From: an uncultured Collinsella sp. | GTDB lineage: Bacteria > Actinomycetota > Coriobacteriia > Coriobacteriales > Coriobacteriaceae | Direction: 5' to 3' | Length of the DNA stretch: 16,791 nucleotides | Assembly: GCA_902491895.1 (NCBI GenBank) | Contig: CABUJH010000042.1 | Span: 1-16,791, forward strand | Part shown: positions 1 through 7,362 of the stretch, in pieces | How positions within the stretch are numbered: position 1 is the first letter of the stretch | How the letters are laid out: each line of letters opens with the position of its first letter | Program-made: the position numbers and the translations under genes | The notes under the pieces: generated by a model | Databases searched by the model: none | Told to the model about the DNA's origin: nothing | Seen by the model: the letters and a program-made list of their open reading frames with translations, nothing else

Positions 1-1
1 A

Positions 2-40
2 ACTGCGGGAATGGCCTATTTGCTCAATGTGTTCGGCTGA
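2..40 (+). CDS. Possible 3' end of an upstream plus-strand gene (partial)
   Basis: From base 2 the plus strand reads 12 codons (TAGMAYLLNVFG) and then TGA at 38-40. The hydrophobic tail would suit the end of a membrane protein. If real, it converges on the C69 peptidase gene, and the hairpins at 56-68 and 84-125 lie between the two stops. So short an open stretch can occur by chance, and no function can be assigned. Confidence 0.3.
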   Translation, partial: TAGMAYLLNVFG

Positions 41-55
41 GATCGGAAATCAACC

Positions 56-125
56 GCGGGTTTCCCGCCGGTCAAAAGAGCGGGCTGAGCGGGCGAGGCT
101 GCCATTGCTGCCTTGTCCGCTCAGC
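56..125. terminator. Hairpins between convergent gene ends, likely terminator of the C69 peptidase gene
   Basis: A perfect 9-bp inverted repeat, GCTGAGCGG at 84-92 and CCGCTCAGC at 117-125, encloses a second imperfect stem (96-102 with 107-113, one T.T mismatch). On the minus strand it begins 8 nt after the C69 stop and is followed a few bases later by CTCTTTTG, a short T run. A smaller hairpin, GCGGG-ttt-CCCGC, lies at 56-68. The T run is not directly attached to the stem, so this is a weaker intrinsic terminator than the textbook form. Confidence 0.5.
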
Positions 126-132
126 TAAGACG

Positions 133-2109
133 TTACTCCTTATTGCGACGGTAGAGGAAGTAACCGCCCGCGGAGATGACGGCAACGCCAGCGATGGCGA
201 ATGCGGCCACCATGCGGCCATCAAAACGATCGCCAGTGGTGGGCAGGCCGCCCTTGGTGTTCGTCTTGTTAGTGGTTACCGTGGTCGTGGTGTCGGACTT
301 GCTAGGCTTCTCAGGCTTGGCGGCTGGCTGCTCGGGCTTAGCGGGCTGCTCGGGGGTACCGGGCTGCTCAGGAGTACCAGGCTGCTCGGGGGTGCCGGGC
401 TGATCCGGGGTGACCGGATCGGTGGCAAGAGCGTCCTTGGCGTAGGTGATGGACACCTTGAGGCCGTTGGTCTCGGTGTTCAGGTCGCTTGGGGTGAAGG
501 GCTGGTCGAAGTTTTCGGCCTTCTGATAGGCGCGCATCTCCTGGAGCAGTGCCTTGCACTTCTTGTAGGTGTTCTCGGTAGCAGCCTTGCCGGCCTTGTT
601 GGCCAGGGCAGTGCGGCCCTCGGTGGTCGTCTCGGCCAGCATGGCGGTGTCGACTTCCTTGTTCTGCTCGATGAGCTCGTTCTGGAGCGCATCGAGGTAG
701 GTGCGGACGCTGGTGGCGAATTGTGCGCGGTTCGCGAAGCAAAGCGAGTTGATGTCCATCAGGACGTAGTTAATGGAGTTCTCGGGCTCCTCGTTGTTCA
801 CGATGTCCGTCTCGCTGCAGTGACCATAATCAACGGTCTGGTCGCTGAAGTAGGGGCTGACTTCGGTCATCAGAGCGGAGTATAGCGGGATAGCGACGGA
901 GAACTCGGCGCAGGAGAGCATCTCCCACTGGATGGTTGCAACCTCGGGGTCATAGCCCTTTCGAATCTGGAAGAGGTTGGCCTCGGCGTTGCGGTCGGAA
1001 CCGATGCTGCTGACACCGTCAGTATTGGCATTAAGGCCGGGGACTTTTTCACCGCGGTTGCCGAAGGCGCGAATCAGCTCAAACGTGTTCCAGTCGGACT
1101 TGCTGGGCTGGAAGAACAGCGGCTGCATCTCATGAACCATGGCACCGAGCGTGACGTCATTCTTGTCCTTGTCCTTGACGATCTCGTAGTCGGTGCCCTC
1201 GGTCAGCGGAGCCATAAAGTAGTCGCGGCCCTGGATATAACGCGCCCAAGAGCCCATGCCCGTATTGTTGATAGATGCACCGTAGGTCTGGGCAACATCG
1301 AACTGTCCGTCTTCAAAGTACTTGGCGAAGCCCTTCTCTTCGGGCATAGTCTTGATCCCCTCAGAGTGGAGGCAGTTCTCAGGATCGTCAAGATTGACCT
1401 GAAAATTGAGGTTACTAATGTTGGGGTTGACCGAAGCGACGTCGTCGGTCAGCTTCATAGCGATCCACTGGTGGCCGGAAAGCGCGGCGAACAGCCAAGT
1501 CTCGGTGTTGTCGGCGATGACAATCTGGTCGTTGGAGCAGACGCCCTGCTCGTCAATCAGACTGCCGATAAGCTCGACGCCCTCGCGGGCCGTTGCGCTC
1601 TCGCCCAAGATGACGCCCGCGTAGCTGTACTCGCCGATGCCGGTATTTTTGACCTCGGGATTTGCTTTGTGGGCATGCTTGGTCGTGGGATCCGCTGCCT
1701 TGGCATCGTCGTTGTAGGAGGTGCTCAGTGTTGCGGAGCAGGAGACGCCCCTCTCATTGATGCCGGCCTCGGAGTAGGCATCCCAGCGTCCGTCCCACTC
1801 AGCAGGATGGTCGCGCACGTAGCTGTAACGATACGTAGTCTTGGTCGAGTTGTAGGAGAATCCGGACTCGTCCGAGCTGTAGGTATGACCAGGGCCATAA
1901 GAGGGCTCGATGCCATAGTGTTTGAGGTAACGAGTGCCAATGTCCTCGGTGCGGCCGTAGTACGTATTACCGTCGGCCGTCAGCTTGTTGCCCATATAGA
2001 CCTGCGTGCAGGCGAGCGCAGAGGTCGGCATGGACATGATGGTTGCAGCTCCAAAGGCGAGGCCTATGCCTAACTTCTTGAGCGCGTTGACGGGGTGAGT
2101 TTTCCTCAT
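133..2109 (-). CDS. C69-family dipeptidase, secreted and LPXTG cell-wall anchored
   Basis: 658 aa. Residues 1-33 are a signal peptide (KK near the N-terminus, hydrophobic core, ALA) ending immediately before Cys34. The following stretch, CTQVYMGNKLTADGNTYYGR, matches the N-terminal nucleophile region of C69 (PepD-like) dipeptidases, in which the catalytic Cys is exposed as the mature N-terminus. The peptidase domain runs to roughly residue 480 and a charged, probably helical segment follows. Then come a Pro-rich linker of PGTPEQ repeats, a Thr/Lys-rich stretch, the sortase motif LPTTG at 622-626, a membrane segment and the tail RRNKE. It probably cleaves dipeptides or small peptides at the cell surface. 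The start is supported by GGGAGGG at 2113-2119. The gene appears monocistronic. A lipoprotein reading of ALAC is possible but less likely, since -3 is Ala and a wall anchor is present. Confidence 0.9.
   Translation of the reverse strand: MRKTHPVNALKKLGIGLAFGAATIMSMPTSALACTQVYMGNKLTADGNTYYGRTEDIGTRYLKHYGIEPSYGPGHTYSSDESGFSYNSTKTTYRYSYVRDHPAEWDGRWDAYSEAGINERGVSCSATLSTSYNDDAKAADPTTKHAHKANPEVKNTGIGEYSYAGVILGESATAREGVELIGSLIDEQGVCSNDQIVIADNTETWLFAALSGHQWIAMKLTDDVASVNPNISNLNFQVNLDDPENCLHSEGIKTMPEEKGFAKYFEDGQFDVAQTYGASINNTGMGSWARYIQGRDYFMAPLTEGTDYEIVKDKDKNDVTLGAMVHEMQPLFFQPSKSDWNTFELIRAFGNRGEKVPGLNANTDGVSSIGSDRNAEANLFQIRKGYDPEVATIQWEMLSCAEFSVAIPLYSALMTEVSPYFSDQTVDYGHCSETDIVNNEEPENSINYVLMDINSLCFANRAQFATSVRTYLDALQNELIEQNKEVDTAMLAETTTEGRTALANKAGKAATENTYKKCKALLQEMRAYQKAENFDQPFTPSDLNTETNGLKVSITYAKDALATDPVTPDQPGTPEQPGTPEQPGTPEQPAKPEQPAAKPEKPSKSDTTTTVTTNKTNTKGGLPTTGDRFDGRMVAAFAIAGVAVISAGGYFLYRRNKE
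344..415. repeat. 18-bp tandem repeat encoding the PGTPEQ wall-spanning linker
   Basis: Four consecutive 18-bp units start at 344, 362, 380 and 398; the last is diverged. They encode repeated PGTPEQ near the C-terminus of the C69 peptidase, just before the sortase motif. Such repeats act as spacers through the peptidoglycan and often vary in copy number between strains. Confidence 0.85.
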
Positions 2110-2112
2110 TTT

Positions 2113-2150
2113 CCCTCCCAGCGTGCGAAAGCCCTCTGTCGCCAGAGGGC
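2113..2150 (-). promoter_or_regulatory. Leader hairpin next to the ribosome binding site of the C69 peptidase gene
   Basis: A perfect 8-bp stem, GCCCTCTG at 2131-2138 and CAGAGGGC at 2143-2150, with a 4-nt loop, lies in the 5' leader. It ends 11 nt before the Shine-Dalgarno GGGAGGG (2113-2119). In the mRNA the stem is followed by TTTC, so it could stabilise the leader or act as a weak attenuator. Confidence 0.45.
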
Positions 2151-2317
2151 TTCAGCCAATAAAGACACCTCATTAGCGTAACGAACTAGAAACAATATTC
2201 ATCTATGAAAGAAACTTACTCGATAAGCGTGAATAAATATGCGATGAGCGGTAAATCGTACTCATTTTGTAGCTTTACTTAAATAAAGACACCCTGCAAT
2301 TACTGTATCTGAATAAA
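2151..2317 (-). promoter_or_regulatory. AT-rich upstream region of the C69 peptidase gene with short palindromes
   Basis: This non-coding stretch must contain the peptidase promoter, but I see no convincing -35/-10 pair. It holds TTCAT-ct-ATGAA (2198-2209) and a 16-bp near-palindrome, CTTTAcTTAAaTAAAG (2273-2288, 7 of 8 pairs). A 12-bp direct repeat, AATAAAGACACC, occurs at 2158-2169 and 2282-2293. The palindromes are candidate operators only. Confidence 0.35.
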
Positions 2318-2335
2318 GCGCCTTGCACGGGGCGC
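2318..2335 (-). terminator. Second, weaker terminator-like hairpin behind the kinase/small-peptide operon
   Basis: GCGCC (2318-2322) pairs with GGCGC (2331-2335) around an 8-nt loop. On the minus strand TTTATT follows directly. It lies just downstream of the stronger terminator at 2341-2381 and could be a backup. Confidence 0.35.
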
Positions 2336-2340
2336 AAAGA

Positions 2341-2381
2341 AAAATCCCCCGCTGTTTGGCAAATGCATAAACAGCAGGGGA
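2341..2381 (-). terminator. Rho-independent terminator of the lipid kinase / small membrane peptide operon
   Basis: Twelve-base arms at 2347-2358 and 2370-2381 pair with one C-A mismatch around an 11-nt loop. On the minus strand the stem is followed by A and then five Ts (2345-2341). It starts 36 nt after the stop of the 30-codon gene, so the transcript unit includes that small gene. Confidence 0.8.
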
Positions 2382-2416
2382 GACGATAATTGGATGAATA
2401 CCATACCAATGTGGAA

Positions 2417-2509
2417 TTACTTCTTCCGGCGGTGGATCACGTTGATCGCATAGCCGACGAGCATGGCCAAAACGATGATGATAAAGCCGAGCAGGGGATT
2501 GTCGTTCAT
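2417..2509 (-). CDS. 30-aa single-pass membrane peptide, hypothetical
   Basis: An ATG at 2509-2507 opens 30 codons ending in TAA at 2419-2417. The peptide starts MNDNPLLGF, continues with an uninterrupted hydrophobic stretch of about 18 residues (roughly 7-25), and ends in HRRKK. By the positive-inside rule this predicts one membrane helix with the C-terminus in the cytoplasm. The ribosome binding site AGGAGGA (2520-2514) overlaps the TAG stop of the upstream lipid kinase gene, in the arrangement TAGGAGGACCCTATG, which implies translational coupling. A clear terminator follows. I do not recognise the family. The kinase acts on membrane lipids, so a role near the membrane with it is plausible, but that is inference from position. 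Confidence 0.7.
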   Translation of the reverse strand: MNDNPLLGFIIIVLAMLVGYAINVIHRRKK

Positions 2510-2518
2510 AGGGTCCTC

Positions 2519-3436
2519 CTATTTTCCGAGCGGGGAGAATTCGTCGACGATGAGGTCGAGGCATTGTGGAAGTGCGCGGGCACCAAAGACGCCCGAGTTG
2601 CTGGAGATGATCTCGCCATCGAACTGCATGCCCAGCGACGGGGTGCAGGTGATCTTGGCTTCCTTGGTCTGGATGATCTTGAACTGCGGGCGCCCGAGTA
2701 CCTTACCGGCGGGGTCAAGCGCAGCGGTGATCACAGTAGGCAGCAGCTGCACGGTGCGCACGGGTTCGATGACCGCAATGTCGACCATGCCATCGTTCAT
2801 GCGGCAGTCGGGGAACAGGTTGATGTCGTTTTGGATGACCGAGGTGTTGCCGGCCATGCAGCAGATGCCGTCGAGCTCCTCGACAATGCCGTCATGCTCA
2901 ATCGTAAAGTGCGCCACCGTGGGATTGGGCGTGGCGAGCGCGGAGAGGAAGTAGGCGATCTCGCCGATGTCGTTTTTGGTGGGGGCGGCCTTCATCATGA
3001 TCTCGGCGTCGAAGCCCGAGCCGGCGATGATGATAAAGCCGTGGCGCTTCTCGTTGCCGTTCTCGTCGAGCCAAAAGAGCTCGCCCATGTCCACTTTGAC
3101 CGTGCGACCGGCACGGCAGGCCTTGGCGAGCGCCGCTGCCTCGGGGGCATTGCCGATGTTGTTGAAGAACAGGCAGGCTGTGCCGGAGGGGAAGACGAGC
3201 GTGGGGACACCGCATCCGCGCATCTGGTCGAGCACGTTGGAGACGGTGCCGTCGCCGCCCGAAACGACCACGCGATCAAACTCGCGCACGTCTGCCACGG
3301 CATCCTCGGGCTCCATGCCATCGCCGATAAAACGCATCACGACCTCGTCGCCGCCCTGCGCGAGGGCGTGCGTGAATGCGTAGATTTCATCTGAGCTGGG
3401 GCCCGATGCCGGGTTGTGGATGATAAGGCAGCGCAT
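2519..3436 (-). CDS. Diacylglycerol/lipid kinase family protein (DagK/YegS-like)
   Basis: 305 aa, the usual length for this soluble lipid kinase family. An early glycine-rich segment (HNPASG, 7-12) and the nucleotide-binding signature GGDGT (60-64) define the N-terminal catalytic domain. A second all-beta domain ends with FDGE near the C-terminus. Members phosphorylate diacylglycerol or related lipids with ATP at the inner face of the membrane and feed phosphatidic acid back into lipid synthesis. The family motif usually read as GTxND here reads GTACLF (85-90), with Cys88 where Asn is expected, so the substrate or activity could differ. The ATG at 3436 has only a weak ribosome site (GGGAA). 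The gene is coupled to the 30-codon membrane peptide downstream and is divergent from RNase D. Confidence 0.85.
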   Translation of the reverse strand: MRCLIIHNPASGPSSDEIYAFTHALAQGGDEVVMRFIGDGMEPEDAVADVREFDRVVVSGGDGTVSNVLDQMRGCGVPTLVFPSGTACLFFNNIGNAPEAAALAKACRAGRTVKVDMGELFWLDENGNEKRHGFIIIAGSGFDAEIMMKAAPTKNDIGEIAYFLSALATPNPTVAHFTIEHDGIVEELDGICCMAGNTSVIQNDINLFPDCRMNDGMVDIAVIEPVRTVQLLPTVITAALDPAGKVLGRPQFKIIQTKEAKITCTPSLGMQFDGEIISSNSGVFGARALPQCLDLIVDEFSPLGK

Positions 3437-3534
3437 ACTTACGTTCCCGTTCTGTGACTAACCGAGTATAGTTGTAAGGCAATGCCGATATCCTACCCGT
3501 GTTTTTCGGGCCTAACCTTATTCGATGGGTTGAT
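3437..3534. promoter_or_regulatory. Divergent promoter region of the lipid kinase and RNase D genes
   Basis: This 98-bp gap separates two divergent genes and must carry both promoters. On the minus strand TATACT (around 3470) resembles a -10 box for the kinase, but no good -35 sits at the right distance. For RNase D I see no clear promoter hexamers. Confidence 0.3.
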
Positions 3535-4668
3535 ATGTACATTTCCACACATCAGGCTCTACTCGACTTTTGCCAGCGCGCCCGTGAGTTCGACGCGATT
3601 GCCGTCGATACCGAGTTTTTGCGCGAGCGCACGTTCCATCCGCGTCTATGTTTGGTTCAGATTGCCACCCCTGCTGAGAGCGTCGCGGTCGATCCCCTGG
3701 TAATCGACGACCTATCGCCGCTGGCCGAGCTTATGGCCGACGAGAGCGTGACCAAGGTCTTCCACGCGTGCTCGCAGGATATGGAGGTCATGCTCCATAC
3801 CGTGGGCGTGCTGCCACGACCGATTTTTGACACGCAGGTGGCCGCCGCCTTTTTGGGCGAGCGCCAGCAGATTTCGTATGGCGCGCTTGTTCAGACGTTC
3901 TGCGGTGTATCGCTGCCCAAGACCGAGTCGCTGACTGACTGGTCGCGCCGCCCGCTGACCGATAAGCAGATTGAGTATGCGATCGACGACGTCAAGTACC
4001 TGATCGTCGCCTATACCGAGATGATGAGCCGTCTGCGCGAGCTGGGCCGTGTGGACTGGGTGCTCGACGAGTTGCGCCCGCTGGCTGACGAGTCGCACTA
4101 TCGCGCCGATCGCCACGAGGCGTTCCGCAAGGTCAAACGCATCAATTCGTGTAGCCGTCACCAGTTGGGCATCGCGCGCGAGCTCGCCGCTTGGCGCGAG
4201 GATCGCGCCGAGCGCCGTAACATCCCGCGCAAGTGGGTCATGTCCGACGACACGCTGCTTGCGCTCGTTAAGCGCAATCCCGTGCGCGTTGAGGAGTTCC
4301 GTAGCATTCGCGGTACCGATCAGTTGGGGGAGCGCGACGTGGACGGTGCGCTCATGGCCATCAAGCGCGGCGCGAGCTGCCCGCACGATCGCCTGCCGCT
4401 CATGGTGCGCGGGCACCGTCAGATTTCGCCGGAGTTGGAGAGCGTGACGGACCTGATGTATGCGCTCATTCGCCTAGTTGCCGAGCGCTCGGGCGTGGCG
4501 ACCTCGGTCATTGCCTCGCGCGATGACCTGGCCGACTACATTGAGCATCCCGAGCAGAGCCCCCTGCGCGAAGGCTGGCGCTTTGAGCTTGTGGGTTCGC
4601 GCCTGGACGATTTACTCTCGGGCAATATGGGGTTGACGGTCAAAGATGGCAAAATTGAATTGCTGTAA
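3535..4668 (+). CDS. rnd: Ribonuclease D (3'-5' exoribonuclease, DEDDy type)
   Basis: 377 aa from the ATG at 3535, close to the roughly 375 aa of E. coli RNase D. A GTG 36 nt upstream is also open, but family members begin at about this MYIxT position, so I prefer the ATG; its ribosome site is weak in either case. The exonuclease domain shows ExoI DTE (25-27), ExoII around HACSQD (Asp82) and ExoIII YAIDD (148-152). An HRDC domain follows (about 195-285), starting near NSCSRHQLGIARELAAWR. The enzyme trims 3' ends of tRNA precursors and other structured RNAs. All catalytic acidic residues I looked for are present. Confidence 0.9.
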   Translation: MYISTHQALLDFCQRAREFDAIAVDTEFLRERTFHPRLCLVQIATPAESVAVDPLVIDDLSPLAELMADESVTKVFHACSQDMEVMLHTVGVLPRPIFDTQVAAAFLGERQQISYGALVQTFCGVSLPKTESLTDWSRRPLTDKQIEYAIDDVKYLIVAYTEMMSRLRELGRVDWVLDELRPLADESHYRADRHEAFRKVKRINSCSRHQLGIARELAAWREDRAERRNIPRKWVMSDDTLLALVKRNPVRVEEFRSIRGTDQLGERDVDGALMAIKRGASCPHDRLPLMVRGHRQISPELESVTDLMYALIRLVAERSGVATSVIASRDDLADYIEHPEQSPLREGWRFELVGSRLDDLLSGNMGLTVKDGKIELL

Positions 4669-4732
4669 GGAAGCCTAGTCGGCTGAGTGGGTAAAATGCC
4701 TCCAACGTGTAACTCGATTCGGAGGAATTCGC

Positions 4733-5437
4733 ATGCCTTATTACTATGGATACGGCTTTGGTATCGACCCGCTGTACCTGCTGGTTGTTCTTGTCTGCAC
4801 GGTGCTTGGCCTTGCCGCGCAGAGCTATATCAATTCGACGTACAAGACGTGGTCCAAGGTTCGCTCGGACGGCGACACGGGCGCCAGGGTCGCTCGCCGC
4901 ATGCTCGACGCCAACGGCTGCAATGCCGTGGGTATCAAGGGTGTCGCCGGTGAGCTCACTGACCATTACAACCCGCAGGACAACAACCTGTATCTGTCGG
5001 ATTCCAACCGTTCGGGCGGATCGGTCGCAAGCGTTGCCGTGGCCTGCCACGAGGCGGGCCATGCCGCCCAGCGTCAAAGCGGCTATGCCATGATGAAAGT
5101 GCGTACCGCCCTCGTGCCGGTCGTCAACTTTACCCAGAACACCTGGACCATCGTGTTACTCTTGGGCCTGTTTATGAACATTGCCGGGCTCACGACCCTC
5201 GCGTTGATCTTCTTCTCGTTTAGTGTGCTGTTCCAACTCGTTACGTTGCCTGTCGAGATTGACGCCAGCCGACGTGCTGTGGCGTACATCGAGCAGTCGG
5301 GCATGAGCTCCAAGCAGGTCAACGGCGCCAAGAAGGTACTGACGGCAGCCGCGCTTACCTATGTGGCTGCAGCGCTCACTTCGATCATTCAGTTGCTCTA
5401 CCTTATGGCTCGCTACAACAGAAACTCCAACCGATAA
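4733..5437 (+). CDS. Membrane zinc metallopeptidase, YugP-like
   Basis: 234 aa. An N-terminal membrane segment (about 13-30) precedes a conserved TDHYNPQDNNLYLS region (76-89) and the zinc motif HEAGH (106-110). Further membrane segments follow at about 136-173 and near the C-terminus, with PVEIDASRRA (173-182) between, where Glu175 may complete the metal site. This arrangement matches the putative neutral zinc metallopeptidase family of B. subtilis YugP, whose substrates are not established. The ATG is preceded by a strong ribosome site (GGAGGAATTCGC). The gene lies 64 nt after RNase D with no terminator in between, so co-transcription is possible. Confidence 0.85.
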   Translation: MPYYYGYGFGIDPLYLLVVLVCTVLGLAAQSYINSTYKTWSKVRSDGDTGARVARRMLDANGCNAVGIKGVAGELTDHYNPQDNNLYLSDSNRSGGSVASVAVACHEAGHAAQRQSGYAMMKVRTALVPVVNFTQNTWTIVLLLGLFMNIAGLTTLALIFFSFSVLFQLVTLPVEIDASRRAVAYIEQSGMSSKQVNGAKKVLTAAALTYVAAALTSIIQLLYLMARYNRNSNR

Positions 5438-5453
5438 CAAATGGGACAGGCAG

Positions 5454-5483
5454 GCGCCGCGGGGATTCGTGTCCTCGCGGCGC
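5454..5483 (+). terminator. GC-rich hairpin after the zinc peptidase gene
   Basis: Twelve-base arms (5454-5465 and 5472-5483) pair fully apart from one G.T wobble, around a 6-nt loop. It begins 16 nt after the peptidase stop. No T run follows (TGTACTATG), so termination would be weak. It may instead mark the boundary of the next transcription unit. Confidence 0.45.
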
Positions 5484-5552
5484 TGTACTATGTGTTGGAC
5501 TTAATTTCGCACGGGGCCGGAGCCTCTGTGCTCGATAACGAAAGGAGGCTGC

Positions 5553-7004
5553 GTGGCAGGCTGGAACCTAACCGGTAATGCCGTTTCCGCCGAGTTCGAC
5601 GGTTCGGACGAGCAAGAGCGCAAGGAGCTCAGCGTGAGCCAGGCGGTGGAGATCGCCGCCGGTGCGCTCGATGCCATTCCGCAGCTGAGCGTCTTGGGCG
5701 AGGTCACGGGTTTTCGTGGTCCTAACGCCCGAAGCGGTCACTGCTACTTCCAGATCAAGGACGACTCGGCCGCCGTCGACTGCATTATCTGGAAGGGCGC
5801 CTATCTCAAGCGCACCTTCGATCTGCGCGATGGCATGCAGGTGAGCTTTAAGGGCAGCTTCAATCTCTATAAGCCCACGGGTCGCATGAGCTTTGTCGCT
5901 CGCTCGTTTTCGCTGGCGGGGGAGGGCCTGCTGCGTCAACAAGTGGCGCAACTGGCCGAAAAGCTACGCCGCGAGGGCCTGATGGACGAAGCGCGCAAGC
6001 GCCGCATCCCGGTGTTCTGCTCACGCGTGGCGGTCGTCACCTCGCTTTCGGGTGCCGTAATCGATGACGTCAAGCGCACATTGCGTCGTCGCAACCCGCT
6101 TGTCGAGCTCGTTTGCGTGGGGGCTAAAGTTCAAGGTGAGGGCGCGCCGGCAGAACTCATCGAGGGCTTGCGCCGCGCCGCTTCCATTACGCCAGCGCCC
6201 GACTGCATCTTGCTAGTGCGCGGCGGCGGCTCCTTTGAGGACCTCATGACCTTTAATGACGAGGAGCTTGCCCGCGCGGTGGCAGCTTGTCCTGTGCCCG
6301 TGGTGACCGGTATTGGGCATGAGCCCGATACTTCGATCTGCGATATGGTGAGCGATCGCCGCGCCTCCACGCCCACGGCGGCGGCCGAATCGGTGGCGCC
6401 AGCTATGACGGAGTTGGCCGATGTGCTTGAGGCGCGCCATCAGCGTCTGGGCGCCGCGATGGCTTCGATGATCGGGTCGGATCAGGTCGATCTGGAAATG
6501 CTCGACCAGCGCGGTCGTCGTGCCTGGGACACCTATACGGCCCGTCTGGGCGATGCACTCGATGCCGCCGCATGCCGCCCGTGCCTCAACGACCCAACGT
6601 TTATGGTCGAACGTCGCGAATCGGAGCTTGCGCTGACTGCCGATCGCCTGTCGGGCGCCATAGCGCGCTCGGTCGGGACATTCCGCTCCAACTTCGAGCG
6701 CCTGCCCGAGCGTCTGGTTGCAAGCACCTCGGGGCTCGATGGCAAGCGTCATGCGCTCACGCTTGCGAGTTCCCGCCTGGAGCATCAGGGGCGCACGATG
6801 CTCAACAAACCCGCGTCCGACCTGGGCCGTGCGGCAGCCTCGCTCGATGCCCTGTCGCCGCTCAAGGTGCTTGCCCGTGGCTATTCCATCGCGTACAGCG
6901 TTGACGGCGTGGCTACAAGTGCCAAGACCTTTAAGCCGGGCGACGCCATTCGCGTGCGCATGGCAGACGGCAACGTGGCGGCAACGGTCGATGCGGTCGA
7001 GTAG
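5553..7004 (+). CDS. xseA: Exodeoxyribonuclease VII large subunit
   Basis: 483 aa from a GTG start with AAAGGAGG at 5541-5548. An OB-fold DNA-binding domain occupies about residues 25-125 (for example SVLGEVTGFRGPNARSGHCY). The catalytic domain follows with RGGGSFEDL (223-231), FNDEELARA (234-242), GHEPD (255-259) and DRRASTPTAAAE (268-279), all hallmarks of XseA. A helical C-terminal region and a beta end follow. With XseB it forms exonuclease VII, which degrades single-stranded DNA from both ends into oligonucleotides. The gene lies 42 nt upstream of xseB. The first 25 residues, before the OB fold, are acidic and probably lineage-specific. Confidence 0.95.
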   Translation: MAGWNLTGNAVSAEFDGSDEQERKELSVSQAVEIAAGALDAIPQLSVLGEVTGFRGPNARSGHCYFQIKDDSAAVDCIIWKGAYLKRTFDLRDGMQVSFKGSFNLYKPTGRMSFVARSFSLAGEGLLRQQVAQLAEKLRREGLMDEARKRRIPVFCSRVAVVTSLSGAVIDDVKRTLRRRNPLVELVCVGAKVQGEGAPAELIEGLRRAASITPAPDCILLVRGGGSFEDLMTFNDEELARAVAACPVPVVTGIGHEPDTSICDMVSDRRASTPTAAAESVAPAMTELADVLEARHQRLGAAMASMIGSDQVDLEMLDQRGRRAWDTYTARLGDALDAAACRPCLNDPTFMVERRESELALTADRLSGAIARSVGTFRSNFERLPERLVASTSGLDGKRHALTLASSRLEHQGRTMLNKPASDLGRAAASLDALSPLKVLARGYSIAYSVDGVATSAKTFKPGDAIRVRMADGNVAATVDAVE

Positions 7005-7046
7005 GCCGCGTTTCATAGCGATAAACCTTTAGGAAAGGAAACAGAT

Positions 7047-7313
7047 ATGGCAGAGAAGACCCCGGTCGAGCAGCTTACGTACAAGCAGGCTTCGCAGGAG
7101 TTGGAACTCATCATCCGCAGCTTGGAGTCGGGCGATATGGAGCTCGAGGAGTCACTCGAGAGCTATACCCGCGGCGTCGAGCTCCTCAAGAGCCTACGCA
7201 CCCGCCTGTCCGATGCCGAGCAGAAGGTCTCGGTGCTCCTTAAGGACGTCGACGGCAACGACGTGCTCGCCGACGGCGAGGCCGCCAACACCGACGACAA
7301 GCTTTCGTTCTAA
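7047..7313 (+). CDS. xseB: Exodeoxyribonuclease VII small subunit
   Basis: 88 aa. The signature runs from LTYKQASQELELIIRSLESG through MELEESLESYTRGVELLKS to LSDAEQKV, giving two helices as in other XseB proteins, followed by a short acidic tail. Several XseB copies bind one XseA and are needed for exonuclease VII activity. The ATG has the ribosome site AGGAAAGG. Position directly after xseA supports the call. Confidence 0.95.
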   Translation: MAEKTPVEQLTYKQASQELELIIRSLESGDMELEESLESYTRGVELLKSLRTRLSDAEQKVSVLLKDVDGNDVLADGEAANTDDKLSF

Positions 7314-7320
7314 CCATCCC

Positions 7321-7343
7321 GACCAAATATAATTACCTTGGTC
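7321..7343 (+). promoter_or_regulatory. -10 box inside an inverted repeat ahead of the HIT gene
   Basis: A consensus TATAAT at 7328-7333 lies between the perfect half-sites GACCAA (7321-7326) and TTGGTC (7338-7343), 11 bp apart. This suggests a promoter for the HIT gene overlapped by a possible operator. The -35 region (TTTCGT or nearby) is poor. Confidence 0.4.
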
Positions 7344-7362
7344 TGTGAGAAAGGAACCAGCC

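Noticed and set aside
1132..2073. 313-codon plus-strand frame antisense to the C69 peptidase
   Set aside because: The minus-strand gene has a signal peptide, catalytic Cys, sortase motif and ribosome site; the plus frame has none.
2390..3394. 334-codon plus-strand frame over the lipid kinase gene
   Set aside because: It is antisense to a gene with clear family motifs. Its His/Asp/Val/Gly-rich product looks like reverse-strand translation, and it also covers the terminator and the small gene.
3499..3534. Upstream GTG start for RNase D
   Set aside because: It adds 12 residues not expected in the family; the ATG at 3535 matches the usual N-terminus.
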